From contig NZ_CP033831.1 of the NCBI RefSeq assembly GCF_003812745.1, positions 3,472,001-3,536,000 on the forward strand: a DNA stretch of 64,000 nt, read 5' to 3'. The position numbers were made by a program, and so were the translations under genes. Of the stretch, positions 52,092-60,660 are shown in pieces. A model generated the notes under the pieces. That model was not told where the DNA came from. It saw nothing but the letters and a program-made list of their open reading frames with translations, and made no database searches. How positions within the stretch are numbered: position 1 is the stretch's first letter; each line of letters starts with the position of its first letter. This stretch comes from Serratia sp. FDAARGOS_506. GTDB taxonomy: Bacteria; Pseudomonadota; Gammaproteobacteria; Enterobacterales; Enterobacteriaceae.

Positions 52092-52226
52092 GGGAACTCC
52101 TTGCTCAATGATGTGGTAGGAGGTTAGACCAGTAAGGCCATCGGTATGAGCATAGTCAAATGAGCAAAAAATGCCACATAAAAAATACATTCTGGCAACA
52201 TTCTTCCTGAGCGGCTAGCGGCCAGG

Positions 52227-53159
52227 CTAATAGGTCACGACATAGCTGACGTTATCCTGATAGGTACCGACCGGCACTTCGGTCTGCGCCGGGTTGATGG
52301 CGGCGGTAAAGGGAATGCTTTGCGCCAGGCCGGTGCCGGTGCCGCTTTGCGCGTTGGTGCTGCCCCACACGGTGCTGGTGTTGGGCAGGTAGATCTGATA
52401 CTGCAGGAAGTTGCTGGTGCCGCTGAGCATTTGCCGCCAACCGGTGATGGGGTTGTTGCCGTTGGTAAAGTAGGAGCTGTATGACTGGGATTTGGTGCAG
52501 GTCAGGGTGATGCTCTGGTTGATCGGGTTGAATTGCCCCACCAGCGCCATGCTGCCGAAGTTGACGTTGTTGGCGGTATTGATCAGGCAGCTTTTGGTGA
52601 TGACCGCGGTGACGGTCACGGTGCTGGGTTGGTTGGTGCCGTCCCACCAGATGCACAGCCCTATCAGGCCCAGGCCGCAGATATGGTAGTTCCACACCAG
52701 GTTGATGGTGTCGGTGTAGGTGCCGGCGCTAACGTTCGCCCCCGCCACGGTTTTGATGTACACCGGAAAGTTGACGTTGGAAGAGATCAGGATCAGCGAC
52801 AGCAGGTTCAGCGAGCTGTAGTCGATGGTCTGGCCGACGCTGTAGGGGTACTGGTAGTTGGCATCCGGGTAGATGAGATAGGAAATTTTATCGCCGGAGC
52901 CGTTGCCGTTCAGCAGGGCCATATTGTTGGTGGTGGAGGCGATCTTGACCGTGACGGTGTTTTGCGTCAACAGATTGAGCCCCAGCCCGGTACAGTTGAG
53001 CCCGGCGGTCCCCTGGGCGCTGATCTGGCCATTGTAGACGGCGAAGGAGTTGCTACTGGGCAGGGTCACCGTGCCGTTGGTGGTGGCGCAGTCTGCCAGC
53101 GCGCGTTGCCCGCACATCAGCAGCAACGCCGCCAAAAGAATTTTCACTTGCCGATACAT
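52227..53159 (-). CDS. Csu-like pilus tip adhesin with two spore-coat-U domains
   Basis: 310 residues. Signal peptide (LLAALLLMCGQRALA), then an N-terminal adhesin SCPU domain starting DCATTNGTVTL and a C-terminal SCPU pilin domain starting SCLINTANNVNFGSMAL and ending in GTYQDNVSYVVTY. This two-domain plan is that of Acinetobacter CsuE, whose tip loops bind hydrophobic surfaces. Last gene of the operon, 19 bp after the usher gene. The hydrophobic patch GLGLIGLCIWWDG may be a binding loop. Confidence 0.88.
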   Translation of the reverse strand: MYRQVKILLAALLLMCGQRALADCATTNGTVTLPSSNSFAVYNGQISAQGTAGLNCTGLGLNLLTQNTVTVKIASTTNNMALLNGNGSGDKISYLIYPDANYQYPYSVGQTIDYSSLNLLSLILISSNVNFPVYIKTVAGANVSAGTYTDTINLVWNYHICGLGLIGLCIWWDGTNQPSTVTVTAVITKSCLINTANNVNFGSMALVGQFNPINQSITLTCTKSQSYSSYFTNGNNPITGWRQMLSGTSNFLQYQIYLPNTSTVWGSTNAQSGTGTGLAQSIPFTAAINPAQTEVPVGTYQDNVSYVVTY

Positions 53160-53178
53160 CGTTCTTCTTCTCCGTGTG

Positions 53179-55659
53179 TTATTGGCAGACGAGGGGACCG
53201 ACGCGCTGTAGCCCCTGCGGATTGGCCAGGCTGAAGCTGACCTGGCACGGCGCGCCGCCGTCGGCCGGGATCACGCTCAGCCGGTTGTGCTGCTGCACCG
53301 GGTCGATATAGGTCATGCCATCCCACCCGACATAGCTTTGTTGATTGCTGCCGATCACCGCCACCTGGCTGCCGTTGGCCAGCGGTTTGCCTTGCGTATC
53401 GACCAGCTCCACGTCGGCGGCGGAAAGGCGCTGGACGGGGAATTCGACCAGGTAGCCGCTGTGATCGCGAATGGCGACGGTTTTTTCTACCGACGGCAAA
53501 TTGACGTCCGCCGGCAGATTGAGCGGATCAATCTGGAATTTGGCGTGGTAATACGAAGTGACGGTGGGCACCAACAGGTAGCCTTTGTCGTTGGTGACGC
53601 CGATGCGCTGGTTCTCGTAGCTGACCGGAATGCCGGCGTAGCCGTTGGTCGAAACCAGGGCAAAGGCGTCGTTGATGGTGTTGGTGGCGTATACGCCGCC
53701 GTTCATCGCCACCAGCGAACCGCTGACTTCGCCCCAGCGGGTGTAATCGTTACGGTTGCCGTACAGCCCGGCGCGGGTTTCCAACAGCGAGGTGCGCCAG
53801 GTCAGATCCGCCTGGCGGTAATCGCTGTCGCTGCCTTGACCGCCGGCGTAGGCCAGGTTCCAGCCGAAACCGCCGTCGGTCGGCGCGGCGCGGCTGTAGG
53901 CGACGCGTTCGCTCCAGCGGTTGCCGGCGTCGCGGGCGGTACTGACGTTGGCGGTGCCCCAGGCATCGAACGGAATGCTGATCTGCAACTGCGAGCTGTA
54001 GCCGTCGCCGCTGATCTCGCGGTTCGCCGAGGCATACAGGCTGATATTGCGCCACAGCGTCAGGCTGTACGACAGGTTGACCAGGCGGGTGCGTTGGCCG
54101 ATGGCGTCGCGCACGTCGAAATAGCCGGCACCCAGGCTGCCGAAGCGGTTCAGGCCAATGCTGCCGGTCAGTTGATCGGTGCGGCGGCTCAGGCGGTAGC
54201 TGCTCTTGTAGGTGGAGAGGTCGCCGAAGTCCGCGCTGCGCAGTACCCGTTGGGCATTGAGGCTGAAATATTGGTTGCTGTAGGTATAGCTCAGGCTGGT
54301 CTGATCGCCGTGGCGGCCGGTGTACTGATAAACCGGCCCGGCATCCGGTTGCTGTACCGGTTGGCCGGTGATCGGATCGTAATAAAGGGGCGTGACCGGC
54401 GGGGCATTGAAGGCATCGCTGCCCGCCTGGCTGTAACTGTAGGAGGCGTTGAGTACCCCTAACTGCCCCAGGCGCACGCCCGCGCCGGCGCCGGTGACCG
54501 CCAGCTCGGCAGCGCCTTCCGCCCGCCCTTCGAGCGTCAACCAATCAGTGACGCCGTAACGCCCACTGCCGCTGGCCACCCATTGGCCGTAGTCTGCAGA
54601 ACGGTAGCCGTAGTTTTGGCGCAGCGCTCCTGCCGACAGGCTGAAATCGCTCAGCCCGGCCTGCAACAGCGAGCTGGCGACATAGAACGGCACCGTGGTG
54701 CTGATCTGGCGGCCGAGCGCGTCGGTGGTGACCACCGTCGCCTGGCCGGCGCCGTTGATGTAAGGCACGGTATTCAGGGTGAACGGGCCGGGGTTCACGC
54801 TGACGGAAGTATTCTTATAGCTGTTGATGTAAAGATCGACGCTGCTCGGCACGGCGGCCTGGCCGGAGAACTGCGGCAGCGGATAGGTAATCAGATCCGG
54901 CCGCGTGGCGAAGTTGCGCGCCACCTGCAGGCCACCGATGCGCACCGAACTGGTCCAGGGCAGCGAGCCGGTCGTGAGATCGCCGGCGGTATAGCTGAGC
55001 ATGGTGTCGTCGTCGCTGTAGCGCCAGCTGCTGTCGTAGCGGATATAGCGATTGTTTTGCTGCGCGGCGGTCTCGCCGTTGAAGCTGCTGCGGAAAATGC
55101 CGGTATTGGCGATAACGCCGAAGCCGTCGAACAGCCGTTGTTCGCTCCAGGCGGAGAAATAACCCGGATTGCCGCGGCCGCCGCTCTGGCTGACGTAGGC
55201 GTCGTAATTCAGCAAGAAGCCCAGGCTGCTTTGCGCCGGCAGACGTTGTTCCGGATTGGCGTCGCCAAAGGTTTGCTTGGGCAGCCAGTCGTTGGGCACC
55301 GAGATCAACAGCTGCTGCGTTTCGCCACTGTAGGTGACGTCGACCTGGTCAAGTTGATCGACGGCGATCTCTTTCGCCTGCTTGTCGGCCACCGGCAGAC
55401 CGGCATCGCTCAGTTGCTGCGGCGTCAAATAGTAGTGGCCGCTGCGGTAGATGACCGGCACCACTTTACCTGTCTGGCGGCCGTTCACCACTGGCTCCAG
55501 ATACAGCGTGGTGTCCGGCATGCTGATGGCGCGGGGCGGCGGCGGCAGATCGTCGGCGGCGGCGTGCGTGGGCCACAGCTCAACTGCCATGCAGAGTATG
55601 GCCAGGGCCAGCGGCTTGAGCTGCATGCCGCGGGTGGCCGGCGAGAAGTTCCGCTTCAC
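53179..55659 (-). CDS. Outer-membrane usher of Csu-like pilus
   Basis: 826 residues from a GTG start. Signal sequence LKPLALAILCMAVELWPTHAAA. Domain order: N-terminal chaperone-binding domain (TTLYLEPVVNGRQTGKVVPV, about 50-150), long beta-barrel with plug (PTEFDAL-type pattern FNGETAAQQNNRYIRYD, SYKNTSVSVNPGPFTLNTVPY), and a C-terminal domain beginning near QRLSAADVELVDTQGKPL. It corresponds to CsuD of archaic (sigma) chaperone-usher systems. It gates subunit secretion and assembly across the outer membrane. 13 bp separate it from the chaperone gene. Confidence 0.92.
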   Translation of the reverse strand: MKRNFSPATRGMQLKPLALAILCMAVELWPTHAAADDLPPPPRAISMPDTTLYLEPVVNGRQTGKVVPVIYRSGHYYLTPQQLSDAGLPVADKQAKEIAVDQLDQVDVTYSGETQQLLISVPNDWLPKQTFGDANPEQRLPAQSSLGFLLNYDAYVSQSGGRGNPGYFSAWSEQRLFDGFGVIANTGIFRSSFNGETAAQQNNRYIRYDSSWRYSDDDTMLSYTAGDLTTGSLPWTSSVRIGGLQVARNFATRPDLITYPLPQFSGQAAVPSSVDLYINSYKNTSVSVNPGPFTLNTVPYINGAGQATVVTTDALGRQISTTVPFYVASSLLQAGLSDFSLSAGALRQNYGYRSADYGQWVASGSGRYGVTDWLTLEGRAEGAAELAVTGAGAGVRLGQLGVLNASYSYSQAGSDAFNAPPVTPLYYDPITGQPVQQPDAGPVYQYTGRHGDQTSLSYTYSNQYFSLNAQRVLRSADFGDLSTYKSSYRLSRRTDQLTGSIGLNRFGSLGAGYFDVRDAIGQRTRLVNLSYSLTLWRNISLYASANREISGDGYSSQLQISIPFDAWGTANVSTARDAGNRWSERVAYSRAAPTDGGFGWNLAYAGGQGSDSDYRQADLTWRTSLLETRAGLYGNRNDYTRWGEVSGSLVAMNGGVYATNTINDAFALVSTNGYAGIPVSYENQRIGVTNDKGYLLVPTVTSYYHAKFQIDPLNLPADVNLPSVEKTVAIRDHSGYLVEFPVQRLSAADVELVDTQGKPLANGSQVAVIGSNQQSYVGWDGMTYIDPVQQHNRLSVIPADGGAPCQVSFSLANPQGLQRVGPLVCQ

Positions 55660-55672
55660 CTGCGTCTCAGGT

Positions 55673-56440
55673 TTAGTAAGACGGGATGGTTACGGGTTGC
55701 TTGTTGTCGTTGACCATCGCCTGCAGCTTGCCGGCAGCGAAACTGCCCGAAGGCGGCAGAGCGAAGCGCATTTGCGAACCCGGCAGTACATAACCCAGCA
55801 GCCCGTTGTTGAGCGGCTTACCCTGGATGCTGACCTGCGACAGGCGAGCATGCACGATGCCGTCGTTGCGCACGTCGAGCCAGCGCTGGCTGTTTTGTTG
55901 CAGCAGCCGGTAGCTGAGCTTCGGCTGGTTGGCGGTGGCATAGTCGCGCGGGTGTTCGAAGTCTTGCTTGGTCCAGACGCCTTTGCCGCTGACGAACAGC
56001 GGCACCGAATAACGCATCTGGAATTTCAACCCCATCTGCGCGCCCTTGTCTGGCGCCGCGCCGTCTTTATCCTTGATTGGCACTTCGTCAACCAGTATTC
56101 GGTAAGCCCGTTCTTGCCCGGCGGCGACCGGGGTCTGCTTAATCAGGCGAATCAGCTGGCGTTTGCCGGGAAGAATGGTGGCGACCGGCGGGCTGGCGAC
56201 CACTTCGCTCTGGTTGCGGTAGTCGTCCTTACCGCCGGTTTGTTGCCAGCCGAGCACGCGGATCTGCATATAGACCGGTTTGCTGTCGCGGTTTTCCAGC
56301 CACAGGGCCGTCGCCTGCTGGTTGTCTTCAATCGCCGGATCGATAGGCCAAATCAGAATGGAGGCGGCGGCGAAGGCCTGCGATTGACCGGCTAACAGCA
56401 ATCCTGCCAGCAGGGGCAGGCGAAGCAGAGTACTACGCAT
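55673..56440 (-). CDS. Periplasmic chaperone of Csu-like pilus
   Basis: 255 residues, signal peptide RSTLLRLPLLAGLLLAGQSQAFA. Two immunoglobulin-like domains of the PapD type with archaic-system features: IWPIDPAIEDNQQATALWLENRD, a long F1-G1-side segment and the G1 motif region with RVLVDEVPIKDKDG-like residues (YRILVDEVPIKD). Corresponds to CsuC, which caps pilin subunits by donor-strand complementation. Lies between the minor pilin and usher genes. Confidence 0.92.
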   Translation of the reverse strand: MRSTLLRLPLLAGLLLAGQSQAFAAASILIWPIDPAIEDNQQATALWLENRDSKPVYMQIRVLGWQQTGGKDDYRNQSEVVASPPVATILPGKRQLIRLIKQTPVAAGQERAYRILVDEVPIKDKDGAAPDKGAQMGLKFQMRYSVPLFVSGKGVWTKQDFEHPRDYATANQPKLSYRLLQQNSQRWLDVRNDGIVHARLSQVSIQGKPLNNGLLGYVLPGSQMRFALPPSGSFAAGKLQAMVNDNKQPVTIPSY

Positions 56441-56461
56441 AATGTAATCCTTTTTAAAAGC

Positions 56462-57004
56462 TCAATAACTCACCGTCACTAAGACCGTATCGTTGTAGGT
56501 GCCGCTGGTGGGCAAGGTGTTGCTCGCCATTAAACTGGCGTAGATTTTTATTTCTTGCGTGCCGCCGGTAGAGGAGACGGTTTGGACGGCACCGCCGTTG
56601 CCGCCGTCGCCCCACACAACGGCGTAGTTGGCATCCTGGTAGAGCTGGTACACCAGCGTTTCCGAGGTCACCGAGTTCAACAGTTTTCGCCCGCCGGCGA
56701 TGGAGCCGGTGACGTTATTGCCGACGTTCAACCCCAGGGTGACGCTGAGCCCAGGATTGCAGCGGATCAAAATGGAGCCGGCGCCGGCGCTCGAGACGAT
56801 TTTTATCGGACTGCTCAAGGACGCCACCTGGCCGAAGCTCATGCTGCCGAACGAGGTAACGTTGGTGACGCCGCTGCCGAGCACACAGCCTTTGATGATC
56901 GAAGCGTTGACCGTGAAGCCCTGGCTGACGGTATCGGCACGGGCCGTCGGGGCGCCGATCAGCGCCGCCAGCAGCAGGGTACGCAGCGTTCCTTTAATCA
57001 CCAA
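56462..57004 (-). CDS. Minor pilin, spore-coat-U domain (CsuB-like)
   Basis: 180 residues with a signal peptide (LRTLLLAALIGAPTARA). One SCPU domain: GFTVNASIIKGCVLGSG, TSFGSMSFGQVASL, and the terminal donor-strand ASNTLPTSGTYNDTVLVTVSY. The two cysteines (IKGCV and IRCNP) should form the usual disulphide. Its start overlaps the stop of the upstream minor pilin gene by 7 bp. Likely an adaptor in the Csu-like fibre. Confidence 0.85.
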   Translation of the reverse strand: MVIKGTLRTLLLAALIGAPTARADTVSQGFTVNASIIKGCVLGSGVTNVTSFGSMSFGQVASLSSPIKIVSSAGAGSILIRCNPGLSVTLGLNVGNNVTGSIAGGRKLLNSVTSETLVYQLYQDANYAVVWGDGGNGGAVQTVSSTGGTQEIKIYASLMASNTLPTSGTYNDTVLVTVSY

Positions 57005-57501
57005 TTTATCGTCACCTGTACCGTATCCGTATAGGCGCCCGTCGCCGGTGTCGCCTGCGCCGGGATCAGGCCGTACACCGGCAGCCAGACGCTTTGACCG
57101 GTGGCGGTTTGCGTTACGCCGGTGACGTTATCCCAGACGGTGGCGTAGCTGGCGCTGGTATACAGGTTGTAGTTCACGCGTGCGCCCGCCGCGCTTTGCA
57201 GATAGCGCGCAGCGGTATTGCCACTCTGTCCGCCGCTGAGCAGCACCGTGTAACTGGTGCCGTTGTTGCAGTTGATCTGCAGTGCGCCGGCATTTGCCTG
57301 GCCGGTTACCTTTATCGCCGTATTGAGGAAATAAACCGTGCCGAAGTTGAAGGTGCCGAACGTGGTGTTGCCGCCGCTGGTGGTGCCGGCGACGCAGGAC
57401 TTGACCAAGGTGGCGCTGACGCCCACCGTCGCAGTGCTGACGTCAGCGCGGCAAACGCCCGCCAACGACAGCAGCATGCAGGTGACGGTCAGGCGCGTCA
57501 T
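56998..57501 (-). CDS. Minor pilin, spore-coat-U domain (CsuA-like)
   Basis: 167 residues, signal peptide RLTVTCMLLSLAGVCRA. SCPU domain with VGVSATLVKSCVAGT, TTFGTFNFGTVYF, LQINCNNGTSYTVLLSGGQ and the terminal TGAYTDTVQVTINW. 7-bp overlap with the next gene and 1-bp gap to the major pilin gene before it, so the unit is tightly coupled. Confidence 0.85.
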   Translation of the reverse strand: MTRLTVTCMLLSLAGVCRADVSTATVGVSATLVKSCVAGTTSGGNTTFGTFNFGTVYFLNTAIKVTGQANAGALQINCNNGTSYTVLLSGGQSGNTAARYLQSAAGARVNYNLYTSASYATVWDNVTGVTQTATGQSVWLPVYGLIPAQATPATGAYTDTVQVTINW

Positions 57502-57502
57502 G

Positions 57503-58042
57503 CTACCAGGTGACGGTCATGGTGACGGTATCGCTGTACGCGCCGGCGGCCGGGGTGGTGCCCGCCGCGGGTACCAGACCGTAGACGATCAGCGGTACCG
57601 CCGAGCCGGTGCCGGTGCCGGTCAGCACGCCGGTGGTGCTGTTCCACGGCACTGCGTGGGCGCTGTCCTGGTAGAGGTTATAGCTGATGTAGGCGGGTAC
57701 GCTGCTGGCCATGCGCCGCTGGCTGCCGGAGGCATTGAGGCCGTTGTCCAGCGCCACGGTGTAGTTGGTGCCGGTGGTGCAGTTCAGACCCAGCGTGCCA
57801 GTGCCGCCGCTGCCGGTGGCGCTGGCGGTGATGACGTTAGCCAGCGAGGAGTAGGTGCCGAAGCTGATGGAGCCGAAGTTGTTGGTGGTGCCCGAGCTGT
57901 TGCCGCCGGTAACGACGCAGCCGGCGCCGATGGTCAGAGTCACGCCCAGCGTGCCCTGAATGGTGCCTGCCGCGAAGGCGGCGCCAGAGGTGCACAGCAG
58001 GGCCGCTGCCGAGGTTAATGCCGCCAGAGTCTTTTTCATCAT
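57503..58042 (-). CDS. Major pilin, spore-coat-U domain (CsuA/B-like), copy 2
   Basis: 179 residues. Signal peptide ending SGAAFA; the mature part begins AGTIQGTLGVTLTIGAGCVVTGG and ends AYSDTVTMTVTW, one SCPU domain with two cysteines (GAGCV and GLNCT). It differs from copy 1 (58314-58853) at only about 9 of 155 mature positions, but at about 9 of 24 signal-peptide positions. It is followed by the minor pilin genes after 1 bp. A separate leader region of about 270 bp lies upstream. Confidence 0.9.
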   Translation of the reverse strand: MMKKTLAALTSAAALLCTSGAAFAAGTIQGTLGVTLTIGAGCVVTGGNSSGTTNNFGSISFGTYSSLANVITASATGSGGTGTLGLNCTTGTNYTVALDNGLNASGSQRRMASSVPAYISYNLYQDSAHAVPWNSTTGVLTGTGTGSAVPLIVYGLVPAAGTTPAAGAYSDTVTMTVTW

Positions 58043-58313
58043 GGTTCCTTGCCGTAGTAGAGAAGCCTGCCAAAAAGCCCGAAAAATGAGTCAAATGCAT
58101 TAATCTATTCACAGATTAATTAATAGAATAATAATGGGGGAATGTCTTGGCGAAAGATTAAAAACTTTATTTATTTTTAAGCGAGATCGCAGGTTGGAGG
58201 CGGCGAAAAACATCAGGGGTGATCATGTTATTGAATAATCATAGGGTTGATGGAAATATTATTGCATTAATGAATAAGGAGCGCCGTGGTGGCGCCCCCG
58301 TTGTCGGTGAGCA
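58043..58313 (-). promoter_or_regulatory. Leader region of pilin copy 2, homologous to that of copy 1
   Basis: 271 bases between the two pilin genes. The first 120 on the minus strand correspond to the region upstream of copy 1 (shared TTCCTTGCCGT next to the start, GCATTAAT, ATTAATAG and TTAAAAACTT blocks in the same order). So the duplication took in the 5' region, and copy 2 may have its own promoter. Confidence 0.6.
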
Positions 58314-58853
58314 TCACCAGGTCACGGTCATGGTGACGGTATCGCTGTACACGCCTGCCGCCGGGGTAGTGCCCGCGGCGGGCACCAGACCGTAGACGAT
58401 CAATGGCACCGCCGAGCCGGTGCCGGTGCCGGTCAGCACGCCGGTGGTGCTGTTCCATGGCACGGCGTGGGCACTGTCTTGGTAGAGATTATAGTTGATG
58501 TAAGCGGGCACACCGCTGGCCATCCGCCGCTGGCTACCGGTAGCGTTGAGGCCATTGTCCAGCGCCACGGTGTAGTTGGTGCCAGTGGTGCAATTCAGCC
58601 CCAAGGTGCCGCTGCCGCCGCTGCCGGTGGCGCTGGCGGTGATGACGTTAGCCAGCGACGAGTAGGTGCCGAAGCTGATGGAACCAAAGTCATTGGTAGT
58701 GCCGGCACTGTTGCCGCCGGTGACCACGCAGCCGGCGCCGATGGTGATCGTCACACCTACCGTGCCCTGAATAGTGCCCGCTGCGCTGGCTGTGCCACTG
58801 ATGCACAGCAGAGGTGCTAACGAGATAAAAACCAGCAGAGTTTTTTTCATCAT
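58314..58853 (-). CDS. Major pilin, spore-coat-U domain (CsuA/B-like), copy 1
   Basis: 179 residues. Signal peptide ending SGTASA; mature AGTIQGTVGVTITIGAGCVV through SFGTYSSLANVITASATGSG to the terminal donor-strand VYSDTVTMTVTW. It is the promoter-proximal gene of the operon and the likely main building block of the fibre, together with copy 2. Start ATG 58853 has AAGGAATC upstream on its strand. In Acinetobacter the equivalent position holds one csuA/B gene. Confidence 0.9.
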   Translation of the reverse strand: MMKKTLLVFISLAPLLCISGTASAAGTIQGTVGVTITIGAGCVVTGGNSAGTTNDFGSISFGTYSSLANVITASATGSGGSGTLGLNCTTGTNYTVALDNGLNATGSQRRMASGVPAYINYNLYQDSAHAVPWNSTTGVLTGTGTGSAVPLIVYGLVPAAGTTPAAGVYSDTVTMTVTW

Positions 58854-59122
58854 GATTCCTTGCCGTGTCAGAGAAAGCCCGCAAAAACGCCACCCAGAGC
58901 TGAGTTGAACGCATTAATTTACTTACATTTAAATTAATAGGATAAGAACGCGAAATTGTCTTGATTAAAGGCTAAAAACTTTTTTCTCTATTGGCGGGGA
59001 AATACCGGCGGGGAGGCGTAATAGTGCAACTTAGAAATGATTAGAATAATAACGAATGGTGATAGGAATATTATTAGCGTTATTTTGGCGCCGGGGAGTG
59101 CGGTTCCCCGGCACCGAATCGA
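58854..59122 (-). promoter_or_regulatory. Upstream region of the Csu-like operon
   Basis: 269 AT-rich bases between rsmF and the first pilin gene. No gene. It contains the leader blocks shared with the copy 2 leader, so the operon promoter probably lies here; exact -35/-10 elements could not be chosen with confidence. Confidence 0.5.
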
Positions 59123-60559
59123 TTACTGGTGAAAATCCAACGCGCCGTCGCGCACCAGCTCGCGGGGCAGGTTGTTCTTGATGCGGCTGCCGATGCGCTT
59201 GGCGATGCCCAGCGGTTGCCCTTGGTAGGTGACGATGCACTCATCGCCTGCCGGCGGCTGTTCTGGATAGAGATCGCGGCCGTGATACCACTCCTGCGCC
59301 AGCGCGGCGTCCAGCTCGAAATGTGGTTTGCCGCCGGTGCCGGCCAGCGCGATCGCCGCCTCGTGCTGCCAGCGGAAACCTTTCGGGAAACGTTCCGCCA
59401 GTTTGAGGCCGATACGTGAGAAGCGCACCTTGCCGAACAGCGGTTCCAGCTCGGCCGGGAACAGCCAGATCTCCTTGTCGCGCTCCCACAGCCGGCTGTC
59501 ATCGCCCCAGGTTAGGCCGGATGCGGCGGCGGCTTGGGCGACCAGCGCCGCCTCTTTGCCGGACAGCGGGCTGAACGGGAATTTACCCACCTTGTAGGTC
59601 GGCTTCGCCAACGGCGCCACGGCGCGCTGTTTGCGCAGGCGGGCGACGAAAAAGCCTTCGCTGTCGTAAATCTGCGGGAAGACGTGCAGGAAGCCTTCGG
59701 CGGTCAGCGCTTTGTCGGCGCCGGGGAACAGCTCACCCAGCGGCTCGACGCTGACCGCGTCACCGTAGGTGTTCAGCAGCCAACGCACCACCTGCTGGTT
59801 TTCCTGCGCATTGAGTGTGCAGGTGGAGTAAACCATCACGCCGCCCGGTGCCAGCGCATGAAACGCGCTGTCGATCAGTTCGCGTTGGGTGGCGGCGATC
59901 TCGGCCACGCTCTGTGGCGACCAGTTGCTCATGGCGTCCGGATCCTTGCGTACCACGCCTTCGCCGGAGCAGGGGGCATCGAGCAGAATGGCGTCGAAGC
60001 TCTCCGGCAGTGCGGCGCCGAACACCCGGCCGTCGAAGTGGGTCAGCGCGACGTCCTTCACGCCGCAGCGGCTGATATTGGCGTGCAGCACTTTTACCCG
60101 GCTGGCGGAATATTCGTTGGCGACGATGCCGCCCTGATTGCTCATCAACGCGGCGATCTGGGTGGTTTTGGAGCCTGGCGCCGCCGCCACGTCCAGCACC
60201 CGATTCGGCGTTGTGCCGCCCGCGAACAGTGCGCTGACCGGTAGCATCGAACTGGCCTCCTGAATGTAGAACAGGCCGCTCAGGTGTTCGGCGGCGCTGC
60301 CCAGGCGCAGTTCTTCATCGTCGCGCTCGATCCAGAACCCTTCCGCGCACCAGGGGATGGGCTCCAGTCGCCAGTCGTAATCCTGCACCAGCGCCAGGAA
60401 GTCAGCGACGCTGATTTTCAACGTGTTGACACGCAAGCTGCGGCGCAGCGGACGCTGGCAAGCGGCGATAAAATCTTCCATCGCCAGCTCGGCGGGCATG
60501 ATGGCGCGGGTGGCGTCAAGGAAAGCGGGGGGCAGAAAAACGGCGGTGGATTTGGCCAC
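59123..60559 (-). CDS. rsmF: 16S rRNA (cytosine-1407-C5)-methyltransferase RsmF
   Basis: 478 residues from a GTG at 60559, chosen because [14 protein letters not shown] then aligns with the E. coli N-terminus; the frame stays open 25 codons upstream with unrelated residues. NSUN/RsmB-type SAM-dependent m5C methyltransferase: [19 protein letters not shown] (SAM loop), [13 protein letters not shown] with one catalytic Cys and [13 protein letters not shown] with the other. The C-terminal PUA-like domain ends near GALDFHQ. letB lies upstream on the same strand, as in E. coli. Confidence 0.96.
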   Translation of the reverse strand: MAKSTAVFLPPAFLDATRAIMPAELAMEDFIAACQRPLRRSLRVNTLKISVADFLALVQDYDWRLEPIPWCAEGFWIERDDEELRLGSAAEHLSGLFYIQEASSMLPVSALFAGGTTPNRVLDVAAAPGSKTTQIAALMSNQGGIVANEYSASRVKVLHANISRCGVKDVALTHFDGRVFGAALPESFDAILLDAPCSGEGVVRKDPDAMSNWSPQSVAEIAATQRELIDSAFHALAPGGVMVYSTCTLNAQENQQVVRWLLNTYGDAVSVEPLGELFPGADKALTAEGFLHVFPQIYDSEGFFVARLRKQRAVAPLAKPTYKVGKFPFSPLSGKEAALVAQAAAASGLTWGDDSRLWERDKEIWLFPAELEPLFGKVRFSRIGLKLAERFPKGFRWQHEAAIALAGTGGKPHFELDAALAQEWYHGRDLYPEQPPAGDECIVTYQGQPLGIAKRIGSRIKNNLPRELVRDGALDFHQ

Positions 60560-60660
60560 GGGGCGAACTCTCAGAATGCAATAAAGACAAGGACGAGAGT
60601 TTATCACAAAGCGGAAAAAAACAGGGCCCGGCAATGCCGGGCCCTGAGGAAACGCGAAAT

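Noticed and set aside
54583-55713. Long plus-strand frames opposite the usher gene
   Set aside because: Antisense shadows; no motifs and no start signals, while the minus strand encodes a complete usher.
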